Assembly (NCBI GenBank): GCA_022615465.1
Contig: JAKEGR010000398.1
Coordinates: 1 to 7,744 of the forward strand
From: Planctomycetota bacterium
GTDB taxonomy: Bacteria; Planctomycetota; Planctomycetia; Pirellulales; Lacipirellulaceae
Length of the DNA stretch: 7,744 nt
Direction of reading: 5' to 3'
The notes under the pieces were generated by a model. It did no database searches, was not told the origin of the DNA, and saw only the letters and a program-made list of their open reading frames with translations. The first letter of the stretch is position 1; each line of letters begins with the position of its first letter. The translations under genes were made by a program, and so were the position numbers. This document shows positions 1 through 6,737 of the stretch, piece by piece.

Positions 1-809
1 TTGGTGCGGGAAAAAACCAGCGTTCGCGTGAAGGCCGTATTCTGCAAGAAGTGCGTGAGCAGGTGCGCCTTGTGCTGCGGTTCGACGAAGTATACCGACT
101 GCTCAACCAGCTCGATCGGCGCGGCAACTGCCCCGACCTGAACGTGCGTTGGGTCGCGAAGCCACTCATCGGCCAGTTTGCGAATCTCGGGCGGCATGGT
201 GGCCGAGAACATGAGCGTCTGCCGACCGCGCGGCACCGTGGCCACAATCCGCCGCAGCGGCACGATGAAGCCCATGTCGAGCATTTGATCGGCCTCGTCG
301 AGAATCAGAATCTCGACCTGCCGCAGATCGATGTAGCCTTGCTCCATGAGATCGAGCAGCCGCCCCGGCGTGGCCACCAGCACGTCGACGCCGTTCTGGA
401 TCGCCCGCACCTGCGGATTCTGCCCGACGCCGCCGTACACGACGGCATAGCGGAGGCCAGTGAATTTTCCATAGGTCGCGAAGCTCACGCCGATCTGGGC
501 CGCCAGCTCGCGCGTCGGCGCGAGAAGCAGCGCGCGGATCGGACGACGGGGCTTCGCGTTCCGGCGGTTGCCGTCGCCGACGCCGGTTTCGCTTCCGCCA
601 ATGCTCAGCCGCTGGAGCGTCGGCAGCGCGAAGGCGGCCGTCTTGCCGGTGCCAGTCTGCGCGCAGCCCATCAGGTCGCGCCCGGCGAGAACCGGCGGAA
701 TGGCCTCAAGTTGGATTGGCGTTGCCGTGTGGTAGCCCTCGGCGCGTACGGCGCGGAGAAGCGAATCGGCGAGGCCCAAAGTTTCAAACGTACTTTCAGT
801 CGCAATCAA
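1..809 (-). CDS. rhlE: DEAD-box ATP-dependent RNA helicase, RhlE type (C-terminal part beyond the window)
   Basis: ATP-driven RNA unwinding protein of the RhlE group, expected to act in the cytoplasm on structured RNA (ribosome assembly, RNA decay, cold adaptation). Only the first 269 codons are present, because the gene leaves the window at position 1. Visible motifs in order: Q motif (F8 to Q33), Walker A AQTGTGKT (50-57), PTREL (98-102), GG (126-127), TPGR (147-150), DEAD (171-174) followed by QMLDMGF, and SAT (202-204). Helicase domain 2 begins with the LVFSRT motif just before the edge. The start is TTG at 809: an in-frame TGA lies 30 bases upstream, no ATG or GTG lies between, and a purine-rich GAGAGAG sits just before it. 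Between the first helices and PTREL there is a Gly/Asn/Arg-rich stretch at about 69-89, longer than I expect for the family. The leader is at least about 300 bases. The family is certain; the RhlE subgroup is a judgement from the sequence style. Confidence 0.95.
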   Translation of the reverse strand, partial: MIATESTFETLGLADSLLRAVRAEGYHTATPIQLEAIPPVLAGRDLMGCAQTGTGKTAAFALPTLQRLSIGGSETGVGDGNRRNAKPRRPIRALLLAPTRELAAQIGVSFATYGKFTGLRYAVVYGGVGQNPQVRAIQNGVDVLVATPGRLLDLMEQGYIDLRQVEILILDEADQMLDMGFIVPLRRIVATVPRGRQTLMFSATMPPEIRKLADEWLRDPTHVQVGAVAAPIELVEQSVYFVEPQHKAHLLTHFLQNTAFTRTLVFSRT

Positions 810-1149
810 AGAACTCTCTCTTTCGGATCAAAAACAGATGTGCTGCCCGTGCGCACGCCGAGCGGAAACACAATCTCCGCTTGCGTAGCATGCGTGTGGC
901 TCGACCGCCGAAACATTCAGCGGGAACCGTAAGGAGCAAGAAAAATCAGTCGCGGTCGTGAGCAAAATACCGGGGCGAAGCTTTTTCTAAAAGACATGGC
1001 CCCGATGGCCGCTGCAATCGAATTCGAATGAACCTGGCGGCAACCCGCCGGTCTCTCGCACCTAAGGTGTTAGCCTAAGCATAGCATGAAGCGGCCAGCG
1101 GTCAAGGCCGCCCCAGGACATTTCGGAAAAACCAAAGGCCCGGATGTCC
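810..1149. other. Intergenic region with several short palindromes; probable long helicase leader
   Basis: These 340 bases separate the metallophosphoesterase stop from the helicase start on the minus strand. I see no convincing gene here; an open frame on the plus strand in this area is the shadow of the helicase extended past its start. Palindromic elements: TCGAATTCGA (1018-1027), a 7-bp stem with a CAAC loop (1034-1051; one pair is G-U if read on plus and A-C if read on minus), CACCT-A-AGGTG (1059-1069), and a GCGGCC/GGCCGC stem (1091-1111). Any promoter and 5' leader of the helicase must lie here. No sigma-70-like pair stood out. Confidence 0.5.
1091..1111 (-). terminator. Possible hairpin after the metallophosphoesterase gene
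   Basis: A perfect 6-bp all-GC inverted repeat (GCGGCC with GGCCGC) around a 9-base loop lies about 40 bases past the metallophosphoesterase stop on the minus strand. No run of T follows, so it is not a textbook intrinsic terminator. It could be a 3'-end-stabilising hairpin or chance in GC-rich DNA. Confidence 0.25.
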
Positions 1150-2541
1150 TTAACTGTCTTTTTCCTGGCTTGGCAGCGACTCCGGAGTCTCCGGCACCTG
1201 CTCGATCAACTCATTCCTGGCGTTGGGTCGTTTCACCAGTGTGAACGCATCGTACAGCTCTCCAGTCGCGGTGCGCGCTTCGTAGCTCAGTCGCTCGCCA
1301 TCGACATGGATGATCTGGTAAAGCTGGAGGTTCTCCCCGGCCCGCTTCATGTAGGGCTGGCGATATACTTCGTACATCTTGGGCCCGCTCACCGAGACGA
1401 CGTACACAGTGCCTCCCTCCGAGCTTTTGGCCGTCACGCCTGCCGGCACATTCTCCGTGCCCACGATCTCGTCGGGCACATCGAGACCCGTGCGGGAATA
1501 GGTATGATCGTGACCTTGCAACACGAGGTCGACGCGATATTTGTCGAAGACCGGCTTCCACCAGCGGCGGAGTTCCGTATTATCTCGGCCCTGGGCCGTC
1601 GAGTAGACCGGGTGATGGAACGTGACCACGGTCCAGCGATTCGGGTTGTCGGCGAGTGTTTTGTCGAGCCACTCAGTCTGCCGCTCTTGCGATTCGTTCG
1701 AGTTGAGCGAGATGATCCGCAGGCCCTGGAAATCGAGTGAATAAACGGTCTCTTCCAGCCCCTCGGGGCCATTGGTCGGCAATGCGAATTGCGGACGCCA
1801 ATGATCCGAAAGCTTAGACTCCTGGCTAGCGCGTTTATACTCGTGATTGCCCGGCGTGCAGATGTTGGGGATCATTGCGTTCAGCCAGCCTCCGGCGTGA
1901 AACCACTCGCCCCATTCGGAGTCGTGGTCACCCGAGTTGATCAAGTCGCCCGCGTGGATCATAAACCGCGCCCGGGGGGCATCGTAAAACGCCTCGCGGA
2001 CCACGCGCGACCAGAGCGAACGGATGATGTTCTGGGCATCGCCGAAATAGACAAACGAAAACGGCTCCGGCTGCTCGCTGGCCGTGGTGAACTGGAACCA
2101 TTCGCTCCAATTGACGGAGTCGCCCACGCGATAGGCGTATCTGGTCGCGGGCTTGAGATTTTCAAAATTGACCGTGTGGTAGTGGGCCGCCCCGGCATCG
2201 CTTTTCAAGACCTCCGAAGTTGCTTTGACGCGTTCCGCCCTGGAAACAAACTGCGGACTGCCCTCCGACTCGGCGATCTCGGCCACCCCTTCCGCGATGG
2301 TGGCATCGGTTCGCCAGGTGACGGCCTGGGTGTGTGCCGTATCGCCGGTCCAGGAGAGGATGATCCGGTCTGGCAGCGGCGTCGGCTTGTAGATTTCCTT
2401 GTCATCCACCAGCACGGGTGCCGAGGCTGCGTGCTTCGGATCATCATGGGCAATCGCCAGGCCGGCCCGGCAAAGAAGCAGCCCAGCAATCAACAGACGT
2501 CTCACGGCAAGGGCCGACGAATCAGACAAAGCGAATCTCAT
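1150..2541 (-). CDS. Exported purple-acid-phosphatase-like metallophosphoesterase
   Basis: Predicted secreted or periplasmic dinuclear-metal phosphatase of 463 residues. The N-terminus has an Arg-rich start, a hydrophobic segment (about 16-31) and a likely cut near A-I-A/H32, which reads as a Sec signal peptide. An Fn3-like purple acid phosphatase N-domain follows (about 55-153, with ILSWTGD and AVTWRTD strands and a YAYRVG motif at 135-140). The calcineurin-like catalytic domain shows metal and catalytic motifs in order: GD at 167-168, GD at 198-199, GNHE at 231-234, HHP at 309-311, and GHDH at 343-346. Purple acid phosphatases usually carry GDxxY at the second motif, with Tyr as an iron ligand; here it is GDLIN, so the Tyr is Asn202. 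The enzyme therefore probably lacks the purple Fe(III)-Tyr chromophore and may use another metal pair. The start ATG at 2541 places the signal peptide correctly, with a weak GGTGG upstream. The substrate is unknown. It is separated by 106 bases from the nucleotidase gene upstream on the same strand. Confidence 0.92.
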   Translation of the reverse strand: MRFALSDSSALAVRRLLIAGLLLCRAGLAIAHDDPKHAASAPVLVDDKEIYKPTPLPDRIILSWTGDTAHTQAVTWRTDATIAEGVAEIAESEGSPQFVSRAERVKATSEVLKSDAGAAHYHTVNFENLKPATRYAYRVGDSVNWSEWFQFTTASEQPEPFSFVYFGDAQNIIRSLWSRVVREAFYDAPRARFMIHAGDLINSGDHDSEWGEWFHAGGWLNAMIPNICTPGNHEYKRASQESKLSDHWRPQFALPTNGPEGLEETVYSLDFQGLRIISLNSNESQERQTEWLDKTLADNPNRWTVVTFHHPVYSTAQGRDNTELRRWWKPVFDKYRVDLVLQGHDHTYSRTGLDVPDEIVGTENVPAGVTAKSSEGGTVYVVSVSGPKMYEVYRQPYMKRAGENLQLYQIIHVDGERLSYEARTATGELYDAFTLVKRPNARNELIEQVPETPESLPSQEKDS

Positions 2542-2647
2542 AGGGTACCACCGGGAGTTGACGGAAATGGGCGACGGGAGAGAAGCTATTGTACTGTGCG
2601 TCCAGCCGGAGAAAAACTGCCCAGACCCCGACTTTGCCGTGAAACGC

Positions 2648-3256
2648 TTACGGCAACGATGCGTTTTGCCGCTCCCACGCCGCTTTTTCGGCCAGCACCA
2701 TTTTCAGGACTTCGTCCCATGTGTTTGCCCGCGGGCCGGACAAATGTTCGTTCGTGGAGTTGGAAAAGACAATCGTCTTGGCCCCCTCGTCTCGCAGGCG
2801 CTCGACGTTGATCGGCGAGTCTTCGATATACAGGTCGGCCCCCACGGCCGTCTTCTGCTGCATGAAGCACAGATCCCAATAGGGGATGTCGTGCTGGTCG
2901 AGCCACTCGATTGTCTGGCTGACCGCAACCTGATGGAAGTATTTAATGAATAGCCGGTGAGTGATGATGCGAATCCGCACGCCCTCGATCGACATCCGCC
3001 GCAACGCCTGCGGCGCGCCGTGCATCGGCGGCATCCTCAGGAACAACTCGCGTTGGGTCACGGCAAAGCGATGGAGTCGCTCGTAGCCGCCTGGCGCCTT
3101 GTCGACGCCCCATTCCGCGAGGCCCCAGGACACGCGTTCCGGCAGAGTCGCCACGTCGACGCCCAGCCACTCAGCCGCGATCGGCCGCAGCCCGCCGTAG
3201 AAATCGGCCACCACGCCGTCCATATCCACGCCAAAGACAAAGGAACGCTCAGTCAT
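2648..3256 (-). CDS. HAD-superfamily 5'(3')-nucleotidase, NT5C type
   Basis: Cytoplasmic phosphatase of the haloacid dehalogenase fold, most like 5'(3')-deoxyribonucleotidases, which remove phosphate from (deoxy)nucleoside monophosphates. From the ATG at 3256 it has 202 residues. Motif I is DMDGVVAD (nucleophile D11, acid/base D13), motif II is the Thr in IITHR (T99), motif III Lys is K135 in [11 protein letters not shown], and motif IV is EDSP (D146). Residues between motifs I and II form the small helical cap, rich in Trp and aromatics. A GTG at 3298 would add 14 hydrophobic residues. I prefer 3256 because motif I then sits near residue 11, as is normal for this family, although neither start has a well-spaced Shine-Dalgarno site. 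It is the first gene of the minus-strand arm and diverges from the aldolase gene. The true substrate could be another small phosphate ester. Confidence 0.88.
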   Translation of the reverse strand: MTERSFVFGVDMDGVVADFYGGLRPIAAEWLGVDVATLPERVSWGLAEWGVDKAPGGYERLHRFAVTQRELFLRMPPMHGAPQALRRMSIEGVRIRIITHRLFIKYFHQVAVSQTIEWLDQHDIPYWDLCFMQQKTAVGADLYIEDSPINVERLRDEGAKTIVFSNSTNEHLSGPRANTWDEVLKMVLAEKAAWERQNASLP

Positions 3257-3301
3257 CCCTGAAACTGTAATCGCATTGGGCGGAAAAACAAGGATCACAC
3301 C

Positions 3302-3488
3302 GCACGAAAGGGCATTCTCCGTGCTGAGGCTTGTTCTGCCGAGTGTAACGGAACGCCAGGGACGGCGTTCTCTTGCCGTTCCGTGCCCTGGGGCCTCTGT
3401 AGCAGAACACGGCCCCGTAATCCTACAGCGGAAAAAGGATATGGTATCTTTCCGAGGCGGCCTCTCCGGTTTATTCTGGAGAGTATCC
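3302..3488. promoter_or_regulatory. Cluster of inverted repeats in the divergent leader region, with mutually exclusive helices
   Basis: The stretch 3257-3562 between two divergent genes has no credible gene; the reading frame extending upstream of the aldolase has no recognisable protein character. It contains: GCACG/CGTGC at 3302-3306 and 3320-3324; GAACGCC/GGCGTTC (7 bp, loop 6) at 3351-3357 and 3364-3370; ACGGAACG/CGTTCCGT (8 bp) at 3348-3355 and 3377-3384; CCAGGGACGG with CCGTGCCCTGG (10 bp, one bulged G) at 3356-3365 and 3381-3391; CTGTAG/CTACAG at 3397-3402 and 3423-3428 enclosing ACGG/CCGT; and an 8-bp stem with TTTATT loop at 3462-3483, closed further out by GGATA/TATCC (3437-3441, 3484-3488). 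The three helices in 3348-3391 compete with each other. The pairings are seen directly; the regulatory role is inferred. Promoters for both arms should also lie here, but I could not fix them. Confidence 0.5.
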
Positions 3489-3562
3489 GTGAGAACGCGG
3501 AACTCGCCGCTTTCCCATCAACCGCCACGAATGAAACACCATTGTGCCTTTTGAGGATCAAC

Positions 3563-4546
3563 ATGTCGGAAACTGCTCCTTGGATTACGTACCGTCCCGG
3601 TTTGAAAGTGCTTGATTGCACGATTCGCGACGGCGGGCTGATTAACAACCACCAGTTTACGGAGGAGTTGGTCCGCGCCGTGTACGACACCTGCGTTGCA
3701 GCCGGCATCGATTACATGGAAGTCGGCTACAAGAACTCGCCGCGACTCCATCCGCGCGACCAGTTCGGCCCTTGGCGGTTTTGTGATGAGGACGTACTCA
3801 ATCGCCTGTTTGCGGATCACGACGCGGATCGCACCGGGTTGAAGCTCTGTGCGATGGCCGATGCCGGCAAGAGCGATTGGCGAGAGCAGATCGTGCCGCG
3901 GAATGAGAGCAAACTCGACATGATCCGCGTGGCGTTCTATGCCCATCAGGTTTCCGAAGCGGTTGAGATGATCGAGTATTGCCACGGACTTGGCTACGAG
4001 ACGAGCGCCAATCTGATGGCCGTGACGAACATCGAAGACGTGGAGATTGATACCGTGCTGCAAGCCATCCGGCCGACGCACGCGGACGTGATGGTAATCG
4101 TCGACAGCTTTGGCCACTTATACCGCGAACAGATTGATCGGTTGTACAAAAAGTACTCCGAGGCAATGGTCGGCACGGGCAAAGAGATTGGCATGCACGC
4201 CCACAACAATCTGCAACTCGCCTTTGCCAACACAATCGAGGCGATCATTCTGGGGGCCAACCGTGTCGACGCGACGATGGGCGGGTTGGGCCGCGGGGCT
4301 GGCAACTGCCCGATGGAACTGCTGCTTGGCTTCTTGCGGAATCCGAAGTTCAAGCTGCGGCCGGTTGTTGCGTTGCTGCAACACCATATTGAGCCGCTGA
4401 AGGCGACGGTCGAATGGGGCCCGCTGGTGCCCTACAACATCACCGGGCAAATGAATCTTCATCCGCGGGCGGCGATCCAGTTTCTCGCCACCAAGGAAAA
4501 GAGCAATTTTGTCCGATTCTACGATCAAGTGGCGGCGGACGTTTGA
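3563..4546 (+). CDS. DRE-TIM metallolyase/aldolase (4-hydroxy-2-oxovalerate aldolase / HMG-CoA lyase superfamily)
   Basis: A 327-residue (beta/alpha)8 enzyme expected to make or break a carbon-carbon bond next to a 2-oxo acid or thioester, using a divalent metal. Visible signature: LDCTIRDGG at 17-25, with metal Asp18 and the Arg22-Asp23 pair of the DxxxRD motif; EVGYKN at 53-58; VDSFGHL at 180-186; the HxHNN metal motif at 212-216; and GLGRGAGNCPMELL at 241-254. These are the hallmarks of the superfamily. The tail (about 265-327) is too short for the communication domain of bifunctional aldolases or the regulatory domain of isopropylmalate synthase. The start at 3563 is chosen because GAGG lies 6 bases before it and the first strand begins soon after; a frame open back to 3383 adds 60 residues without family character. 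No aldehyde dehydrogenase partner is adjacent, which argues against the usual meta-cleavage pathway. The substrate is unknown. Confidence 0.88.
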   Translation: MSETAPWITYRPGLKVLDCTIRDGGLINNHQFTEELVRAVYDTCVAAGIDYMEVGYKNSPRLHPRDQFGPWRFCDEDVLNRLFADHDADRTGLKLCAMADAGKSDWREQIVPRNESKLDMIRVAFYAHQVSEAVEMIEYCHGLGYETSANLMAVTNIEDVEIDTVLQAIRPTHADVMVIVDSFGHLYREQIDRLYKKYSEAMVGTGKEIGMHAHNNLQLAFANTIEAIILGANRVDATMGGLGRGAGNCPMELLLGFLRNPKFKLRPVVALLQHHIEPLKATVEWGPLVPYNITGQMNLHPRAAIQFLATKEKSNFVRFYDQVAADV

Positions 4547-4577
4547 CGTTCTTCATCGGAAAATACCGCTGCTAGCT

Positions 4578-4600
4578 GGCCGCTGGCAGTCGTCGCGGCC
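4578..4600 (+). terminator. Possible GC hairpin after the aldolase gene
   Basis: A perfect 6-bp inverted repeat, GGCCGC with GCGGCC, around an 11-base loop starts 31 bases after the aldolase stop. There is no following T run, so factor-independent termination is doubtful. The remaining part of this 180-base gap holds two copies of GCTAGC (4571-4576, 4624-4629) and nothing else I can support. Confidence 0.25.
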
Positions 4601-4726
4601 CCTGGCGGATTTCGGCCGATCGTGCTAGCCTGCCGGTAATCCTCCTCTCCATTTTTTCGAGAACGAGGGAGGTTCGAACATCGAGACGCCGACGGCATTG
4701 GCCCGGCTCTGAAAGGCATGGCCGCC

Positions 4727-6205
4727 ATGAACGTGTTGCTTATTTCTCCACAGACTCCGACAACGTTTTGGAGTCTGAGGCATGCCATGCGTTTCGTGTC
4801 GAAGCGTGCCGCATTTCCGCCGCTCGGCCTGCTAACCGTCGCGGCGATGCTGCCGAAGTCGTGGAATTTGCGGCTTGTGGACATGGATGTGACGCGGCTG
4901 CGCGATGCCGATTTGCGTTGGGCCGACTATGTGATGGTCAGCGCGATGATCGTACACAAGCAGTCGATCGAGGAAGAGGTCATTCCGCGTTGCCAGCGGA
5001 TGGGGCGGACGATCATCGGCGGCGGTCCCCTGTTTACGACCGGCCACGAGGAATTTGCCGGCAAGGTGCATGCCGTGCTCGGCGAGTGCGAGGAGATCAT
5101 CGCCGACGTGATCCACGATATGGAAACAGGCCATTTAGAGGATACCTACCAGTCAGGTCGCGGCTTTCCGGACGTCACCAACACGCCCGTGCCGCGGTGG
5201 GATCTGGTTCGGATGCGGCATTATGCGACGATGTCGATCCAGTTTTCGCGAGGTTGCCCGTTCGACTGTGAGTTTTGCGACATCACCGTCATGAATGGCC
5301 GCAAGTCGCGGAACAAGACTCCGGATCAAATGCTGATTGAGCTTGATGCGCTGGTTGCGGCCGGCTGGAAGGGCACCGTATTCTTCGTGGACGACAACTT
5401 CATCGGCAACAAGCGGCAGGTGAAGGAATTCCTGCGAGCGTTGGTCCAGTGGCGCGCGCGACGGAAGCCGCAGATCGATTTCATCACCGAGGCGTCGGTC
5501 AACCTGGCCGACGACAAGGAGCTTCTGGCTCTGATGGTCCCGGCGGGATTCCGCAGCGTGTTCCTGGGCATTGAAACGCCCGTGCCGGAAAGCCTGAAGG
5601 AGTGCCAGAAGGTCCAGAATACACACGGGGATCTGGCGGAAATGGTTCGCACGATCCAGCGCGGCGGACTGCAAGTGATGGGCGGGTTCATCGTCGGCTT
5701 CGATCACGACCCGCGGGAGATTTTCCAGTTGCAATTCGACTTCATCCAGAAGACCGGGATTGCGGTGGCGATGGTGGGCTTGCTCACCGCCCTGCCGAAA
5801 ACGCGGCTATATCAGCGGTTGCTGGGTGAAGGCCGACTCGATGCGGCCAGCACCGGCAACAACACCGAAGGGGTACTGAATTTTCATCCCAAGCTGGACC
5901 GCGAGTTCCTGATCAACGGCTACGCGCGACTGATGCGATCTTTGTATGAGCCTGCGACGTATTACCAGCGCGTGCTGACTTTTCTGGCTGAGTACCGGCC
6001 GCACGGGCCCCGGTTGCGACTCACGCTCGGTGACCTGCGGGCGTTTGGGAAGTCGCTGTGGATCATGGGAGTGCTGCACCGGGGCCGGCTGGCATTCTGG
6101 AAGTATCTGGCCACCGTGCTGGTGCGGCATCCGCGCAAATTGCCGCCGGCGATTGCCCTGGCTATTCACGGATTCCACTATCGCATGGTGGCCAAGGGGC
6201 TGTAG
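4727..6205 (+). CDS. B12-binding radical SAM protein, HpnP-like DUF4070 architecture
   Basis: A 492-residue class B type radical SAM enzyme: a cobalamin-binding N-domain, a radical SAM core, and a C-terminal DUF4070-like region. Such proteins typically methylate unactivated carbons; named relatives include the hopanoid C-2 methylase HpnP. The N-domain (1-140) starts MNVLLISP, has AFPPLGLLTVAAMLP (29-43), GGGPLFTTGHEEF (98-110) and LGE (118-120), with no DxHxxG motif, so cobalamin would be bound without the lower His ligand. The cluster motif is RGCPFDCEFCD, with C177, C181 and C184 in CxxxCxxC spacing. Further core features are FVDDNFIGNK, a GIETP strand and GGFIVGFD. The C-terminus (about 400-492) is basic and partly hydrophobic, which may suit a membrane lipid substrate. 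ATG 4727 is chosen over ATG 4718 because AAGG (4713-4716) is 10 bases from the first and only one from the second. Whether it is a true hopanoid methylase or a paralogue cannot be decided here. Confidence 0.9.
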   Translation: MNVLLISPQTPTTFWSLRHAMRFVSKRAAFPPLGLLTVAAMLPKSWNLRLVDMDVTRLRDADLRWADYVMVSAMIVHKQSIEEEVIPRCQRMGRTIIGGGPLFTTGHEEFAGKVHAVLGECEEIIADVIHDMETGHLEDTYQSGRGFPDVTNTPVPRWDLVRMRHYATMSIQFSRGCPFDCEFCDITVMNGRKSRNKTPDQMLIELDALVAAGWKGTVFFVDDNFIGNKRQVKEFLRALVQWRARRKPQIDFITEASVNLADDKELLALMVPAGFRSVFLGIETPVPESLKECQKVQNTHGDLAEMVRTIQRGGLQVMGGFIVGFDHDPREIFQLQFDFIQKTGIAVAMVGLLTALPKTRLYQRLLGEGRLDAASTGNNTEGVLNFHPKLDREFLINGYARLMRSLYEPATYYQRVLTFLAEYRPHGPRLRLTLGDLRAFGKSLWIMGVLHRGRLAFWKYLATVLVRHPRKLPPAIALAIHGFHYRMVAKGL

Positions 6206-6265
6206 GCGAAACGGAAAGCCAGGGGGCGGCGTTCCCTACTTCTAGGTTCGCGGGCATCCTGCTAA

Positions 6266-6293
6266 AATTGGCCATGCCAGCCAATTCCATTGG
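6266..6293 (+). promoter_or_regulatory. Competing hairpins ahead of the cupin gene
   Basis: AATTGGC (6266-6272) and GCCAATT (6280-6286) form a perfect 7-bp stem with a 7-base loop. The middle segment CCAAT (6281-6285) can instead pair with ATTGG (6289-6293) across a 3-base loop, so two folds exclude each other. The element lies about 55-80 bases before the cupin start and 60 bases after the radical SAM stop. It could be an operator palindrome, a leader switch or a 3'-end hairpin; no T run follows. Confidence 0.35.
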
Positions 6294-6346
6294 TGAAGTC
6301 GTTTCAAGATCATCTTCCCAATTAATCGCATGAAGGACGACGCCGG

Positions 6347-6664
6347 ATGACTACTCCCTATACGTGTTTTGTTGATATGGCGGCTGAAGTCGAGCCGCCA
6401 GAAAACGGAACGTTGAGCCGTATGCTTCATCAAGATGAGCGGTTGAAGGTGGTGCTATTCGGCTTCAGCGCCGGGCAGGAGTTGTCGGAGCACACCGCCT
6501 CGGTGCCGGCAATCCTCCATTTTTTGCAAGGAGAGGCAGCGATCACGCTGGGCCAGGATACAGTTTCAGCGCAAGCGGGAACGTGGATTCACATGCCCGC
6601 CAACTTGAAGCACAGCATCCGCGCGAAGACGCCGCTGACGATGCTGTTGCTGTTGTTGAAGTAG
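6347..6664 (+). CDS. Small single-domain cupin protein
   Basis: A complete 105-residue cupin of the small beta-barrel type, cytoplasmic, with no signal peptide. The barrel covers about residues 34-105. Motif 1 is represented by GQELSEHTASVPAILHFLQGE (split as G43 to E63), motif 2 by GTWIHMPANLKHSI (78-91). Possible metal ligands are H49, H58, E63, H82 and H89; the usual HxH pair of motif 1 is reduced to H49-T-A, so metal binding may use another set or be lost. The C-terminus ends in a run of leucines that completes the last strand. AAGGA lies 9 bases upstream of the ATG, a good site. Small cupins of this kind are widespread and mostly uncharacterised; roles include sensing, isomerisation or dioxygenation, and none can be assigned. 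It follows the radical SAM gene by 141 bases on the same strand, which suggests but does not prove a link. Confidence 0.85.
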   Translation: MTTPYTCFVDMAAEVEPPENGTLSRMLHQDERLKVVLFGFSAGQELSEHTASVPAILHFLQGEAAITLGQDTVSAQAGTWIHMPANLKHSIRAKTPLTMLLLLLK

Positions 6665-6737
6665 CAACGAGGACGTCGTGAGATCCTCCGGTCGGTATTT
6701 GACAGGTTCTTTTTCACGGGGCATGAGGACGCGAACT

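Noticed and set aside
51..932. Long plus-strand open frame of 293 codons
   Set aside because: It is antisense to the helicase; the minus strand carries all helicase motifs in order, while this frame gives an Arg/His/Gln-rich protein with no family character.
2588..2593. TACAAT on the minus strand as a -10 box for the metallophosphoesterase gene
   Set aside because: The position is reasonable, about 47 bases before the ATG, but no -35-like hexamer lies at the right distance, so it is not supported on its own.
1789..2811. Plus-strand open frame of 340 codons
   Set aside because: It runs antisense across the metallophosphoesterase signal peptide and N-domain and into the nucleotidase gene; a typical GC-rich shadow frame.
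3383..3562. N-terminal extension of the aldolase by 60 residues
   Set aside because: The extension lies over the inverted-repeat cluster, has no family similarity, and a well-placed GAGG precedes the ATG at 3563.
6669..6688. GAGGA/TCCTC inverted repeat after the cupin stop as a terminator
   Set aside because: Only 5 bp with a 10-base loop and no T run directly after; within chance for this composition.
6699..6727. Perfect TTGACA at 6699-6704 as a -35 box for the glycosidase gene
   Set aside because: The -10 at 16-18 bases spacing is poor (CATGAG at best) and would overlap the Shine-Dalgarno site, placing the transcript start almost at the ATG.
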